In this document: positions 40,734-50,741 of the stretch, in pieces
How positions within the stretch are numbered: position 1 is the first letter of the stretch
Layout of the letters: every line of letters starts with the position of its first letter
Made by a program: the position numbers and the translations under genes
Notes under the pieces: generated by a model
Database searches by the model: none
Seen by the model: the letters and a program-made list of their open reading frames with translations, nothing else
Told to the model about the DNA's origin: nothing
NCBI GenBank assembly: GCA_964552395.1
Contig: CAZKGM010000012.1
Span: 29,648-93,647 of the forward strand
Direction of reading: 5' to 3'
From: JAJDNH01 sp964552395
GTDB taxonomy: Bacteria > Acidobacteriota > Thermoanaerobaculia > Thermoanaerobaculales > Sulfomarinibacteraceae
DNA: 64,000 nt

Positions 40734-43700
40734 TTCGTGGCGTCGCGGACGATTCCGGCCAGCTGCGACACGGTAAACGGCTTCTGCAACCAGCGGCGGA
40801 TGCCGAGCTCCATGCGCTCGCCCGAGTCGGGGTCGAGCGGGTAGCCGGTCATCAGGACGACCTCGGCCGAGGCTCCCAACGCCTGCAGGCGCCGGGTGAG
40901 CTCGAGGCCGCCCATACCGGGCATCACCACGTCCGTGAGAACTAGCACGATATCCTCGGTGTGGTCGCGCCAGAGCTCGAGCGCCTCCCGCCCGTCAGCC
41001 GCCTCGAGCACCGAGTAGCCGAGCGTCTCGAGGGCCGCGCGTGCGGCGTTGCGCACGCTGGGGTCGTCTTCCGCTACGAGCACGGTCTGCTCGCGGCTGG
41101 GTTGGCGGGTCACCGCGTTTTCGTGGCCCTGACCTTCGTCGAGGTCGGGTTCCTCTCCGGCTGGTAGGTAGATCACGAAACGAGTGCCACGGCCAACCTC
41201 GCTCTGGACATCGATGAAGCCCTCGTGCTGCTTGACGATGCCGTAGACCTGCGCCAGGCCGAGGCCGGTGCCGTGCTCCTCGCGCTTGGTGGTGAAGAAT
41301 GGCTCGAAGATCCGCGTCTGGACCTCCTTCGTCATCCCGCTCCCCGTGTCGGCGATCTCGATCACGGCCCATTCTCCCTGTGGAAGACCCGGCATGGGAG
41401 GCTTGTGGCAGCTCGCGAAGGTCTGCTGGCCGACGCTGATGTCGATGCGTCCCCCGTCCGCCATCGAGTCGGCGGCGTTGACAACGAGGTTGGTGATCAT
41501 CTGCTGGAGCTGGGCTGAGTCGCCAGTCACCCACAGGGAGCTCGAGGTGCAGTCGAGCCCGAGGATTGAGCTTTCCCGGATGGTGCTCCGAAGCAGACGC
41601 GTCACCTCGGTCAGTAAAGCCACCAGCTCCACGGGCCGCGGCCGGCGGATCGTCTTGCGTGAGAAGTCGAGGATCTGGCGGACCAGGTTGGCTCCGCGCT
41701 GGGCCTGGCGACGGATGGTCAGGGCGAAGCCGGAGCTCGAGTCTTCGGGCGAGACACGGCTCGCGATCATGTCGGCGCTCAGAGTGATCGCCTGCAGCAG
41801 GTTGTTGAAGTCGTGCGCGATGCCGGCCGCGAGCTCGCCAATCGCGGCCAGGCGCTCCTGGCGGTGCAAACGTTGGGCTGCTTCCCTCTCGTCGGTGACG
41901 TTTCGAATCACGAGCGCCCACTCCGCGGTGCCTGTCGACGTCACCGCATGGGCGCGGACCTCGAACAACTGTTGCGACGGCGCCTCACCGACGGCGATTT
42001 CATGGGGTAGGGCGGGATCGGGATCTTCGAGCAACGCTCCGAGTGGGAGCGACCCAAGCCGAACCAGCGGTCCCGGCATCCGGAGGTTGGGCACCAGAAC
42101 AGCAACCGCCTTGCGCGCGGGCGGGTTGGAGACGATGACCCGCTGTGCAGTGTCGAGCAGGAGAACCCCTTCGGGCAGGCTCTCGATCAGGCTCTCGAGG
42201 CGGTTGTGCATGCTGGCAAGCTCACGCTCGGCGCTCACCCGCGAGGTCACATCGCGGCCCAGCACGACGAGGCCCTTGCGGCCGCCGTCCTCGTTGAAGA
42301 GCGGTACCTTGATCAGGTCATAGACGCGTTCGGTGCCATCCCGCTGTGGAACGATCTCATCCACCTGCGTCATCTCGCCGGCTTGCCATGCGGCCTCGTC
42401 GGACGCTGCGCAGGCGAGGAGCGCCTGACGGTAGGCCGGGTTCTCCTCGGCCAGCTCAGCGTCCGTTTTGCCCAGGTAGCTCCTGCCTTCCAAATCGAAG
42501 GCGTAGACGCCGTTGCGGTTGACCACCAGCCAGGCACCGCGGGCGTCCTTGAAGTAGATGACGTCGGGCGAGGCGTCGATCAGGGTTCGCAGCCGCTCCT
42601 CACTCTGCTCGAGGGCGCTCTGGATCTTCACCTGCTCGGTCCGGTCGAGAAGGGTCCCGATGATAACGGGTTCCTCACCAAGCTCGACGCGGCGGCCGAG
42701 CACCTCCAGGTGGATCATGCCACCGTCCTTGCGAAGACCTCGGAACGAGTAGCGGACACTGTCCGCCTGGCCCGACAGCCGCCGCCGGACGTGCTCCGCG
42801 ACGGTGTCGCGGTCCTCGGGCCAGGTCAGATCTGTCGGCCCGAGTCGGCCGATGATCTCGTCCTGGGTATAGCCGAAGACGCTCGCGAGCGAAGGGTTGA
42901 CGTAGCTGAACAGGTTGCCCTTGATGGTGTAGACGCCGCCGAGGTTGGCCTCGGCCAGGGCACGGAACCGCTGCTCGCTGTGACGGGCCTCGGTCTCCAG
43001 CCGCTTGAGCTCGGAGACGTTGCGCAGCACGTGCACGGAACCCACCCTCGAACCGTGGTCATCGACCAGTGGCGACATGCTGGTCATGAAGTGCCCCGGC
43101 AGGCCCTGCTCGGGCCCCCACATGGTGGTGTGGATTTCGTCGGGCGCCAGCGCCGGTCTCGGACAGTCGTCCGGCGGCTCGTCGAGACCGTGGAAGGCGC
43201 GGTGACATGGGACGCCGACGAGCCGTTGCGGAGTCGACCCCAGGAGCTGGGCCATGGCCTGGTTGACCCGCCGTATCGTGTACTTAGGGTCGGTCAGCAT
43301 CATCGGGTCTGGCACCGCGTCGAAGGTGCGCTCCCACTCCGTCTTCGCGCGTTGAATCGTCTGGTGGAGCTCGCGCTCGGCGGTGATGTCCTCCAAAGCA
43401 CCCTGAAACACAATTGTGCCGTCGATCATCCGGACCGCACGCGCCGTGTCCCTGGCCCAGATTGTGCGGCCGTCCTTTCGCCTCAGCCGAAGCTCGACCC
43501 CGACCGCCACACCATCGGTGCGAACCCTGTCAATCCAGCTTTCACGCTCGGCCGGATCGGCGTACAGATCGGCGAGGTGAAGGCCGAGCAGCTCCTCCTC
43601 GCTGTCATACCCCAGTAGCGCTGCGCAGGCCGGGTTTGCTTCCAGCAGCTGTCCGTCCGGAGTGCTCCGGTAGAGCCCGATCGGGAGCGTGTCGACAAAC

Positions 43701-44164
43701 TCCTGCAGGCGGCGCTCGGCAGCATCGGCTCGCCGCCTCGCCGCCGACCGCTGGATCACGACCGTGGCCGCTGCCGCCAGCCTGTTGCCGCCGTCAGTGG
43801 ATCTCGGCACGTAGTCGTTGAGGCCGGCCTTCATCCCGGCGACCGCCGTTTCCGCGCTGGCCGTGCCGGGGAACATGATCACCGGCACCGCCGGCCAGCG
43901 TTCACGGGCCTTGCGCAGAACCTCTAGGCCGGTGCTCCACCCCAGCTCGTCGTCAGAAACTACGAGGTCCGGTTCCTCGCCGTCGAGCGTGCGCTCGAGC
44001 TCTGACGGTCCGGAGATGCGTGCGATGTCGATGTTGGGGAAGCTCCGGCGGAGGCCCGCCTCGGCCGGCTCGTGGTCCTCGACGCTCCTGTCGACGATGA
44101 GGACGCGCATCGACCGCTCCCCCGCAGTCTCTTCCCCCTCCAGCCTGTCGTCGGCTTTTGCCAC
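40721..44164 (-). CDS. Multi-PAS hybrid histidine kinase with receivers at both ends
   Basis: A 1147-residue soluble sensor kinase with no membrane helix. Order: an N-terminal receiver (about 19-140; VLIVDRS, DLVVSDDELG), then about five PAS or PAS-like domains (150-780), a HisKA domain with AAGIAHDFNNLLQ, a HATPase (DTGSGM, GTGLGLAQVYGIVK) and a C-terminal receiver (about 1020-1140; VLVAEDDPS, VLTDVVMPGMGG). No DNA-binding output is present, so it signals to other proteins. The GTG at 44164 is preceded by GGGAG; an in-frame ATG at 44110 is an alternative. The partner regulator is not obvious nearby. Confidence 0.9.
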   Translation of the reverse strand: MAKADDRLEGEETAGERSMRVLIVDRSVEDHEPAEAGLRRSFPNIDIARISGPSELERTLDGEEPDLVVSDDELGWSTGLEVLRKARERWPAVPVIMFPGTASAETAVAGMKAGLNDYVPRSTDGGNRLAAAATVVIQRSAARRRADAAERRLQEFVDTLPIGLYRSTPDGQLLEANPACAALLGYDSEEELLGLHLADLYADPAERESWIDRVRTDGVAVGVELRLRRKDGRTIWARDTARAVRMIDGTIVFQGALEDITAERELHQTIQRAKTEWERTFDAVPDPMMLTDPKYTIRRVNQAMAQLLGSTPQRLVGVPCHRAFHGLDEPPDDCPRPALAPDEIHTTMWGPEQGLPGHFMTSMSPLVDDHGSRVGSVHVLRNVSELKRLETEARHSEQRFRALAEANLGGVYTIKGNLFSYVNPSLASVFGYTQDEIIGRLGPTDLTWPEDRDTVAEHVRRRLSGQADSVRYSFRGLRKDGGMIHLEVLGRRVELGEEPVIIGTLLDRTEQVKIQSALEQSEERLRTLIDASPDVIYFKDARGAWLVVNRNGVYAFDLEGRSYLGKTDAELAEENPAYRQALLACAASDEAAWQAGEMTQVDEIVPQRDGTERVYDLIKVPLFNEDGGRKGLVVLGRDVTSRVSAERELASMHNRLESLIESLPEGVLLLDTAQRVIVSNPPARKAVAVLVPNLRMPGPLVRLGSLPLGALLEDPDPALPHEIAVGEAPSQQLFEVRAHAVTSTGTAEWALVIRNVTDEREAAQRLHRQERLAAIGELAAGIAHDFNNLLQAITLSADMIASRVSPEDSSSGFALTIRRQAQRGANLVRQILDFSRKTIRRPRPVELVALLTEVTRLLRSTIRESSILGLDCTSSSLWVTGDSAQLQQMITNLVVNAADSMADGGRIDISVGQQTFASCHKPPMPGLPQGEWAVIEIADTGSGMTKEVQTRIFEPFFTTKREEHGTGLGLAQVYGIVKQHEGFIDVQSEVGRGTRFVIYLPAGEEPDLDEGQGHENAVTRQPSREQTVLVAEDDPSVRNAARAALETLGYSVLEAADGREALELWRDHTEDIVLVLTDVVMPGMGGLELTRRLQALGASAEVVLMTGYPLDPDSGERMELGIRRWLQKPFTVSQLAGIVRDATKTPR

Positions 44165-44348
44165 TGTCTACACTCCCATCCCGACGCTGCGGCGTCACGT
44201 CCCGAACGCTCTGCTGCGGCTCGAGATTACCCCAAGAGATTCTATCTCCAACAGGATGCAACGGGCAATCGCCGTTGCCTGCGGTTTGCTCGCGGACGAA
44301 GCCGGTTGCAGTGGTACCATCACTGAGATTCGCGCTTGGGAGGCTGCC

Positions 44349-45968
44349 ATGAGAGGACGGAGAGTGGCCGCTCTAATCGTCGGGCTGACGTGGCTGGCCG
44401 CCGCTGCCGGCGAAACGTGCACCAGCATCCTGGTGACGCGGAGTGCGTCGGCGGACGGATCAGTGATCATCACTTACTCCTGCGATGGGGAGTTCCACCC
44501 GCACCTGACCCGAACGGCAGCGGCCGATCATGCACCGGGGGAGGTGATCAAGATCAAGGACTGGCACGGGAAGGTACGTGGCACAATCCCCCAGGTGCCG
44601 CACACCTACGCCGTGGTCGGCCTGATCAATGAGCACCAGCTGGTGATCGGCGAGACGACCTTCGATGGGCGCAAGGAGCTGGTCAATCCCGACGGCCTGC
44701 TTCAGTACTGGACGCTCATGCATCTCGCCTTGGAACGGGCGCGCACGGCTCGGGATGCGATCGCGGTGATAACTGATCTTGTGGACCGTTACGGCTATGC
44801 CTCGACCGGCGAGACGTTCTCGATCGGCGACCCGAACGAGGCTTGGATCCTGGAGATGATCGGACCGGGGCCGGGCGGGCATGGAGCCGTCTGGGCCGCA
44901 CGCAGGATCCCGGACGGCTTCATCTCCTGCCACGCCAACCGCTCGCGGATCGGCGCCGTGCCCTTCGATGATCACGACGGCTGCCTGCACTCGGACAACG
45001 TCGTCTCCTTCGCCGTCGAACACGGCTACTACGATCCGGCGTCGGGCCAGCCGTTCCGGTTCAACGACGCCTACGATCCACCCGCACCCCAGCACATCCG
45101 CTACTCTGCGACACGGGTGTGGAGCATCCTCCGCCGCGCCGCTCCGTCGCTTGGCCTGACGATCGACTCCAGCCGCGGCCTGCCGGACGCCGAACCGTAT
45201 CCCTTGTGGGTCAAGCCGGATCACAAGCTGTCAGTGGCGGACGTCATGGCCCTCATGCGGGATCACTACGAGGGCACCGAGAGCGACATGACGAAGGGCG
45301 TGGATGCGGGGCCGTTCGCCGATCCCAACAGGTGGCGGCCGATTTCGTGGAAGGTGGACGGTGCTCAGTACGGGTGGGAGCGACCCATCTCGACGCAGCA
45401 GACCGGGTTCTCCTTCGTGTCCCAATCACGATCCGGCCTTCCGGATCCGATCGGCGGTGTACTCTGGTACGGCGTGGACGATACCTTCACGACCTGCTAC
45501 ACGCCCCTGTACTGCGGCATCACTGAGGTGCCAGCGCCGTACGCCGTTGGCAGCCTGCAGCACTTCTCGTGGGACTCCGCCTGGTGGGTTTTCAACTTCG
45601 TCGCCAACATCGCCAACCTCAAGTACTCCTATATGATCAAGGATATCCAGGCGGTGCAGAAGGACCTCGAGGGCACGCTTCTGGCCTTGCAGCCGGCGGT
45701 CGAGCGGACGGCGCTCGAGCTGGGGCGGGGCGATCCTGCCCTGATGGTCCGCTACCTCACCGACTACTCGGTCAGCCACGGCGAGCAGGTGGTCCGCCGC
45801 TGGCGCGAGCTCGGGGACGACCTGCTGACGCGCTACAACGACGGCTACGTCAAGGACGAGAGCGGCCGTCCCCGCGAGGTCGGCTATCCGGAAGGATGGT
45901 TGCAGCGGGTCGTACGTGAAAAGGGCGAGCAATACCGGCTTCCCGAAGGACCGGTGCGCCAGCCGTGA
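44349..45968 (+). CDS. C69-family dipeptidase, exported
   Basis: A 539-residue N-terminal-nucleophile hydrolase. A signal peptide (residues 1-21) precedes C24 (GETCTSILVTRSASADGS), the expected catalytic cysteine after cleavage. Other family marks are YAVVGLINEHQL, SIGDPNEAWILEM and SCHANRSRIG. PepD-type enzymes split dipeptides; here the action would be in the periplasm or outside. GGGAGG precedes the ATG at 44349; the frame is open further upstream, but that part runs across the start of the divergent kinase gene. It is followed after 87 bases by the BNR-repeat gene, so both may take part in protein breakdown. Confidence 0.9.
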   Translation: MRGRRVAALIVGLTWLAAAAGETCTSILVTRSASADGSVIITYSCDGEFHPHLTRTAAADHAPGEVIKIKDWHGKVRGTIPQVPHTYAVVGLINEHQLVIGETTFDGRKELVNPDGLLQYWTLMHLALERARTARDAIAVITDLVDRYGYASTGETFSIGDPNEAWILEMIGPGPGGHGAVWAARRIPDGFISCHANRSRIGAVPFDDHDGCLHSDNVVSFAVEHGYYDPASGQPFRFNDAYDPPAPQHIRYSATRVWSILRRAAPSLGLTIDSSRGLPDAEPYPLWVKPDHKLSVADVMALMRDHYEGTESDMTKGVDAGPFADPNRWRPISWKVDGAQYGWERPISTQQTGFSFVSQSRSGLPDPIGGVLWYGVDDTFTTCYTPLYCGITEVPAPYAVGSLQHFSWDSAWWVFNFVANIANLKYSYMIKDIQAVQKDLEGTLLALQPAVERTALELGRGDPALMVRYLTDYSVSHGEQVVRRWRELGDDLLTRYNDGYVKDESGRPREVGYPEGWLQRVVREKGEQYRLPEGPVRQP

Positions 45969-46055
45969 GGCACCGCGCCTTGGACGGAGGCGGACGGAGC
46001 TCGTTGTGGAACATCGAAGTGGAACTCCTTGAACGGTTCATACAGGAGGTGTGAG

Positions 46056-49000
46056 ATGCGACCGACCCTCATCCTGGCGTTTTCCTGCTTGCTCGCGGTG
46101 CCACCCGCGATCACTTCCGCTGCCAACACCAAGGTGAAGAAACCGACCGCGGAAAAGAAGGCCGACCTGCTCTCCGCGGGGACGTTCTCGGGTCTGAAGC
46201 TGCGGGGGATCGGCCCGGCCCTGACCTCGGGCAGGATCTCCGACATCGCGACCAACCCGAGCCGTCCGGCAGAGTTCTGGGTTGCGGCGGCCTCGGGCGG
46301 GGTGTGGAAGACGCTCAACGGCGGGACCACCTTCACGCCGGTATTCGACAAGGAAGGCTCGTACTCCATCGGCTGCATCACGATCGACCCCGGGAACCCG
46401 TCCGTCGTGTGGGTCGGTACCGGTGAGAACAACAGCCAACGCAGCGTCTCGTTCGGAGACGGCGTGTACAAGACCACGGACGGCGGCGCCCACTGGAAGA
46501 ACATGGGGCTCGCGAGCTCCGAGCACATCGGGCGGATCGCCATCGATCCCCGGGACTCGAACGTGGTGTACGTGGCGGCGCAGGGGCCGTTGTGGCGGGA
46601 CGGCGGGGACCGCGGGCTTTACAAGACCACCGACGGCGGCGCGACCTGGAAGAAGGTGCTGGACATCAGCCCGCGCACCGGCGTCAACGAGGTGATCCTC
46701 GACCCGCGTAACCCTGATGTGCTCTACGCAAGCGCCTACCAGCGGCAGCGGCACATCTGGTCGCTGATCGACGGCGGTCCCGAGTCGGCGATCTACAAGT
46801 CGACCGATGCCGGCGCCACATGGCGCAAGCTCACCAACGGCCTGCCGGAGAATGTCGGCCTCGGTCGCATTGGGATCGCGCTCGCGCCCTCCGACCCGGA
46901 CATCCTGTACGCCATCGTCGAGGCGGCCGAGGGGAAGGGCGGTGTCTTCCGCTCCAGCGATCGCGGCGAAACCTGGGAGAAGCGTTCGGACTACGTCTCC
47001 GGCAGCCCCCAGTACTACAACGAGCTGTTTTGCGATCCGAAGGACCCCAACCGCGTCTACTCCATGGACACCTTCATGCACGTGACAGAGGACGGCGGCA
47101 AGACCTGGACTAAGGTTCCCGAGCGCCACAAGCACGTGGACAACCACGCCCTGTGGATCGATCCTGACGACACGCGCCACCTGCGCGCGGGCTGCGACGG
47201 CGGCTTCTACGAGAGTTGGGACCGGGGAGCCACCTGGAGGTTTGCCGGCAACCTGCCGGTAACCCAGTTCTACCGCGTCGCGGTCGACACCTCGAAGCCG
47301 TTCTACTTCGTGTACGGCGGCACCCAGGACAACGCCACCCTTGGCGGGCCCTCGCGCACCATCAGCGACACGGGGATCACAAACACCGACTGGTTCGTGA
47401 CCGTGTTCGGCGACGGATTCCGGCCGGCCGTCGATCCCGAGGACCCCGACACGGTGTACAGCGAGTCGCAGTACGGCGGCCTCGTACGCTACGACCGCCG
47501 CACCGGCGAGATGATCGACATCCAGCCACAGCCCGCGCCCGGCGAGCCGCCGCTGCGCTGGAACTGGGACTCGCCGCTGATCATCAGCCCACATTCCCAC
47601 ACCCGCCTGTACTTCGCGGCGCAGAAGATCTACCGCTCCGACGACCGCGGTTCGAGCTGGCAGGCGGTCAGCCCGGACCTGACGCGGCAGCTGGACCGCA
47701 ACGCGCTGCCCATCATGGACCAGGTATGGGAGGTGGACGCGGTGGCCAAGAACGCCTCTACCTCGCCGTACGGGAACATCGTGTCGCTGGCCGAGTCACC
47801 GCTCGTGGAAGGGCTCCTGTACGCCGGTACCGATGACGGCCTCATTCAGATCACCGAGGACGGTGGCGAGCACTGGCGTGCAGTGGAGTCGGTGCCCGGC
47901 GTGCCAGCAAAGAGCTACGTCTCGGCCCTGGTGCCGTCGCAGCACGAGCCGGGAACGGTCTACGCGGCCTTCGACAACCACAAGCAGGGCGACTTCGCGC
48001 CCTACGTGCTGAAGAGCACCGACCGCGGGCACACCTGGACGTCGCTACGCGCCAACCTACCGGACCGCGACTACGCCCATGCGATCGCCGAGGACTTCAA
48101 GGACCCCAACCTGCTCTTTCTCGGTACGGAGTTTGGGCTGTGGTTCAGCGACGACGGCGGCACCAGCTGGATCCAGCTCAAGGGTGGGCTGCCGACCATC
48201 GCCGTCCGCGACCTTGCTATCCAGAAGCGTGAGAACGATCTTATCCTGGCGACGTTCGGCCGCGGCTTCTACATTCTTGACGATTACTCGTCGCTACGCG
48301 GGATGAGCCGACAGGTGCTCGAGCAGCAGGCGGTGTTGTTCCCGGTCAGGAATGCGCTGCTGTACGTACCTCGCAGCCCTCTCGGGATCCACGGCACCGG
48401 CTTTCTCGGAGACGCGTTCTACGCCGCCCCCAATCCACCGTTCGGCGCCGAGGTGACCTACTACCTCAAGGACGGCCTCAAGACGCGGGCCGAGCGGCGG
48501 CGTGAGGCCGAGAAGAAGGCCCGCGAGGCCGGTTCCACCGCGCCGTACCCGAGCTGGGACGAGCTGCGGGCCGAGGACGAGGAGATCCCGCCGTCGGTCG
48601 TTCTCACCGTGCGTGACGCTGACGGCAACGTCGTCAGTCGCATCACCGGACCGCACGACAAGGGGTTCCACCGCGTCGCCTGGGACCTCCGCTACCCGGC
48701 AGCGACGCCGGTCAGCCTCGATGAGAAGGAGGACCGTGCGCCGTGGGACGAGCCCCGGCGCGGGCCGATGGTGTTGCCGGGCGCCTACACCGTCACCCTC
48801 GGCCTGATGGTCGACGGTGCATTGAAGGAGGTCGGCGACCCGGTTGGCTTCGAGGTCAAGCCGCTCTATCCGTCCCGGATGCAGGTTACGGCGTCGGTGG
48901 CGGCTTTCCGAGCCAAGGTGGTGCGCCTGCGCGGCGCCGTTCACGGTGCCCTCGAGGCGGCGAAGGAGGCGCAGCACCGCCTCCGACTGGTGCACAAGAC

Positions 49001-49355
49001 CCTGCTCGCCACCCCGGGCGCGGATCCGGCGCTGCTCGGCGAGGTGGCGAGCCTCGAAGGGCGGTTGAACGGCATCCTGACCGACCTCAGGGGCGACCGC
49101 GCGCGGTCCAAGCGCTGGACGCCAGCACCGCCGTCGATCCTGCAGCGGGTGGAGCGGATCGTCGACGGCCAGTGGAGCTCGACCGAGCCGCCGACCAAGA
49201 CCCAGGAGGATGGCTACCGCTACGCCTCGGAGGCGTTCACCAAGAGCTTGGCCGATCTGCGGCAGCTGCTGGAGGTCGACCTGAAACGGGTCGAAGACCG
49301 TCTCGAGGAGCTGGGCGCACCGTGGACCCCGTCGCGCCTGCCGAGTTGGAAGTAG
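46056..49355 (+). CDS. Secreted BNR/sortilin-type repeat protein
   Basis: A 1099-residue exported protein; TACAGGAGGTGTGAG precedes the ATG at 46056, and residues 1-22 are a signal peptide. The first 700 residues carry many BNR/Asp-box repeats of the form (V/L/I)Y(K/R)(T/S)(T/S)D-x-G-x-x-W, building two beta-propellers as in VPS10/sortilin-like proteins. Residues about 760-930 form a beta-sandwich (VVLTVRDADGNVVSRI) and the C-terminal 160 are coiled coil. This type is often labelled glycosyl hydrolase, but no sialidase catalytic residues can be assigned here. It is common in Acidobacteriota and probably binds or processes polymers. Confidence 0.85.
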   Translation: MRPTLILAFSCLLAVPPAITSAANTKVKKPTAEKKADLLSAGTFSGLKLRGIGPALTSGRISDIATNPSRPAEFWVAAASGGVWKTLNGGTTFTPVFDKEGSYSIGCITIDPGNPSVVWVGTGENNSQRSVSFGDGVYKTTDGGAHWKNMGLASSEHIGRIAIDPRDSNVVYVAAQGPLWRDGGDRGLYKTTDGGATWKKVLDISPRTGVNEVILDPRNPDVLYASAYQRQRHIWSLIDGGPESAIYKSTDAGATWRKLTNGLPENVGLGRIGIALAPSDPDILYAIVEAAEGKGGVFRSSDRGETWEKRSDYVSGSPQYYNELFCDPKDPNRVYSMDTFMHVTEDGGKTWTKVPERHKHVDNHALWIDPDDTRHLRAGCDGGFYESWDRGATWRFAGNLPVTQFYRVAVDTSKPFYFVYGGTQDNATLGGPSRTISDTGITNTDWFVTVFGDGFRPAVDPEDPDTVYSESQYGGLVRYDRRTGEMIDIQPQPAPGEPPLRWNWDSPLIISPHSHTRLYFAAQKIYRSDDRGSSWQAVSPDLTRQLDRNALPIMDQVWEVDAVAKNASTSPYGNIVSLAESPLVEGLLYAGTDDGLIQITEDGGEHWRAVESVPGVPAKSYVSALVPSQHEPGTVYAAFDNHKQGDFAPYVLKSTDRGHTWTSLRANLPDRDYAHAIAEDFKDPNLLFLGTEFGLWFSDDGGTSWIQLKGGLPTIAVRDLAIQKRENDLILATFGRGFYILDDYSSLRGMSRQVLEQQAVLFPVRNALLYVPRSPLGIHGTGFLGDAFYAAPNPPFGAEVTYYLKDGLKTRAERRREAEKKAREAGSTAPYPSWDELRAEDEEIPPSVVLTVRDADGNVVSRITGPHDKGFHRVAWDLRYPAATPVSLDEKEDRAPWDEPRRGPMVLPGAYTVTLGLMVDGALKEVGDPVGFEVKPLYPSRMQVTASVAAFRAKVVRLRGAVHGALEAAKEAQHRLRLVHKTLLATPGADPALLGEVASLEGRLNGILTDLRGDRARSKRWTPAPPSILQRVERIVDGQWSSTEPPTKTQEDGYRYASEAFTKSLADLRQLLEVDLKRVEDRLEELGAPWTPSRLPSWK

Positions 49356-49361
49356 GTAGGG

Positions 49362-49390
49362 GCAGGCGGGGGCTGTGCGCCCCCGCCTGC
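49362..49390. terminator. Perfect 12-bp hairpin between convergent genes
   Basis: GCAGGCGGGGGC pairs with GCCCCCGCCTGC around TGTGC. It lies in the 46-base gap between the BNR protein gene and the FadL-type gene and can serve both strands. Confidence 0.7.
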
Positions 49391-49401
49391 GCCGCTTGAC
49401 G

Positions 49402-50673
49402 TCAGAAGCGGTAGACGAAGGACAGGATGCCCTCGTCGACGCGGTCGCTGAAGCTGTAGGCGAGATCGATTTGGAAGTTGCCCTTGGTGACGACCCCGGC
49501 ACCGATCGTGTAGTGCGTGTCGTCGCTCTTGATCTGGGCGTAGCCGTCGTGGTCGGGGTCCGTGAACACGCCGGCTCGGATCGAGAACGGGACCTCGCCG
49601 CCGCCGGGGAAGAAGGTGTACTCGAAGCCGAAGTGCGCCTCGACCGCGTTGTCGAGCTTCTCGGTCTGGCCGGAGAACCGGAGGTCGGAGTAGGAGATCT
49701 GCACCGCGTCGACCGCGAACGTGACCTGATCGGTGGGACGTAGGGCGAAACCGACGCCGATGACGTCCGGCACCCTGAAGGTGGTCTTGACATCGACTTG
49801 TCCCGGCACGAAGAATGGGTTCGGGAAGCAGCCGGCACCTTCACAGACGTCGAAGCCCTCGAAGGTCCCGTTGAGCTTGTACTTCCCGCCCTTCTTGTAG
49901 ACTACGCCCATCGAGAGCTTGCCGTTCGGGTTGATGAGGAGACCTATGTTGTAGGTCAGGTCGGTGTCGTGATCGTCGAAGCGCGTGGCCAGGCCGAAGT
50001 TGTCGGTGACGTTCGGCTCACCGGGAAGGTCGCGCCAGTAGTCGACGCGAAGCTCGTCGAGCGACCTCAGGCTGAGGCGGCTGTTCCGCGCCGAGAATCC
50101 GAGCGCCACATGGTCACCGAGCCGGAAGGCGAGCGAGACTCCGATGTGCTCAAGCTGGAACTTCACGTTTTCGGTGACCGTGTACTGATCCGTAAAGAAG
50201 CTGTCGAAGGCGCCGAAGCTCGCGGTGCCCTTGAAGTCGCCCGCCTGCTGGTAGTAGATCGACAGCACGACCTTCCGGAATGGCTTGACGAACGAGAAGA
50301 ACGAGGGTGTCGACACCGACTGGTCGTAGGTGCCGATCCCGTTTCCCTGGTCGTACGCCGACTGGAAGTCGTAGGCCGTCGCGTTGTAGAAGTCGATCTT
50401 GTACGAGCTGAAACGGAAGTGGGCCGACGCCTCGGGCCGGGTGAGGATGGTCAATCCTGCCGGGTTCGCCTCAGCCGCGGTGGCATCGTCGGCGATGCCG
50501 ATGAAGGCCGCGCCCATCCCGAGCGAGCGGGCCCCCGGCGGGGCGAAGTTGAACGGCAAGCCGGAGAAGCTGACAGCACTTGGGAGCTCCGGTCTGTCCT
50601 GTGCCTGTGCCACTCCGAGTGGCAGGAGCAGAATCCCGATGACCACAGCGCCGACGATAGTTCGTGTTCTCAC
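49402..50673 (-). CDS. OmpP1/FadL-type outer-membrane beta-barrel protein
   Basis: A 423-residue outer-membrane protein: signal peptide (1-24), then a FadL/PorV-like start (SLGMGAAFIGIADDATAAEANPAGL) and alternating strands to the end. The final residue is phenylalanine (VDEGILSFVYRF), the usual mark for barrel assembly. FadL-type barrels take up fatty acids and other hydrophobic compounds. Two cysteines (CEGAGC) sit in a predicted loop. The GTG start follows AAAGGAGG. It is the last gene of the kinase cassette, 68 bases after a TPR-like gene. Confidence 0.85.
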   Translation of the reverse strand: MRTRTIVGAVVIGILLLPLGVAQAQDRPELPSAVSFSGLPFNFAPPGARSLGMGAAFIGIADDATAAEANPAGLTILTRPEASAHFRFSSYKIDFYNATAYDFQSAYDQGNGIGTYDQSVSTPSFFSFVKPFRKVVLSIYYQQAGDFKGTASFGAFDSFFTDQYTVTENVKFQLEHIGVSLAFRLGDHVALGFSARNSRLSLRSLDELRVDYWRDLPGEPNVTDNFGLATRFDDHDTDLTYNIGLLINPNGKLSMGVVYKKGGKYKLNGTFEGFDVCEGAGCFPNPFFVPGQVDVKTTFRVPDVIGVGFALRPTDQVTFAVDAVQISYSDLRFSGQTEKLDNAVEAHFGFEYTFFPGGGEVPFSIRAGVFTDPDHDGYAQIKSDDTHYTIGAGVVTKGNFQIDLAYSFSDRVDEGILSFVYRF

Positions 50674-50741
50674 GAATTTCCTCCTTTCGGATCAAGAAAA
50701 GCCCCTCATCCCTGCGTCCGGGCGTTGATGCGGCCGGCGCT

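Noticed and set aside
42206..43618. Plus-strand open frame of 470 codons opposite the hybrid kinase
   Set aside because: No recognisable motifs; shadow of the PAS domains on the other strand.
46038..47600. Minus-strand open frame opposite the BNR protein
   Set aside because: It mirrors the repeated BNR codons and has no domain of its own.
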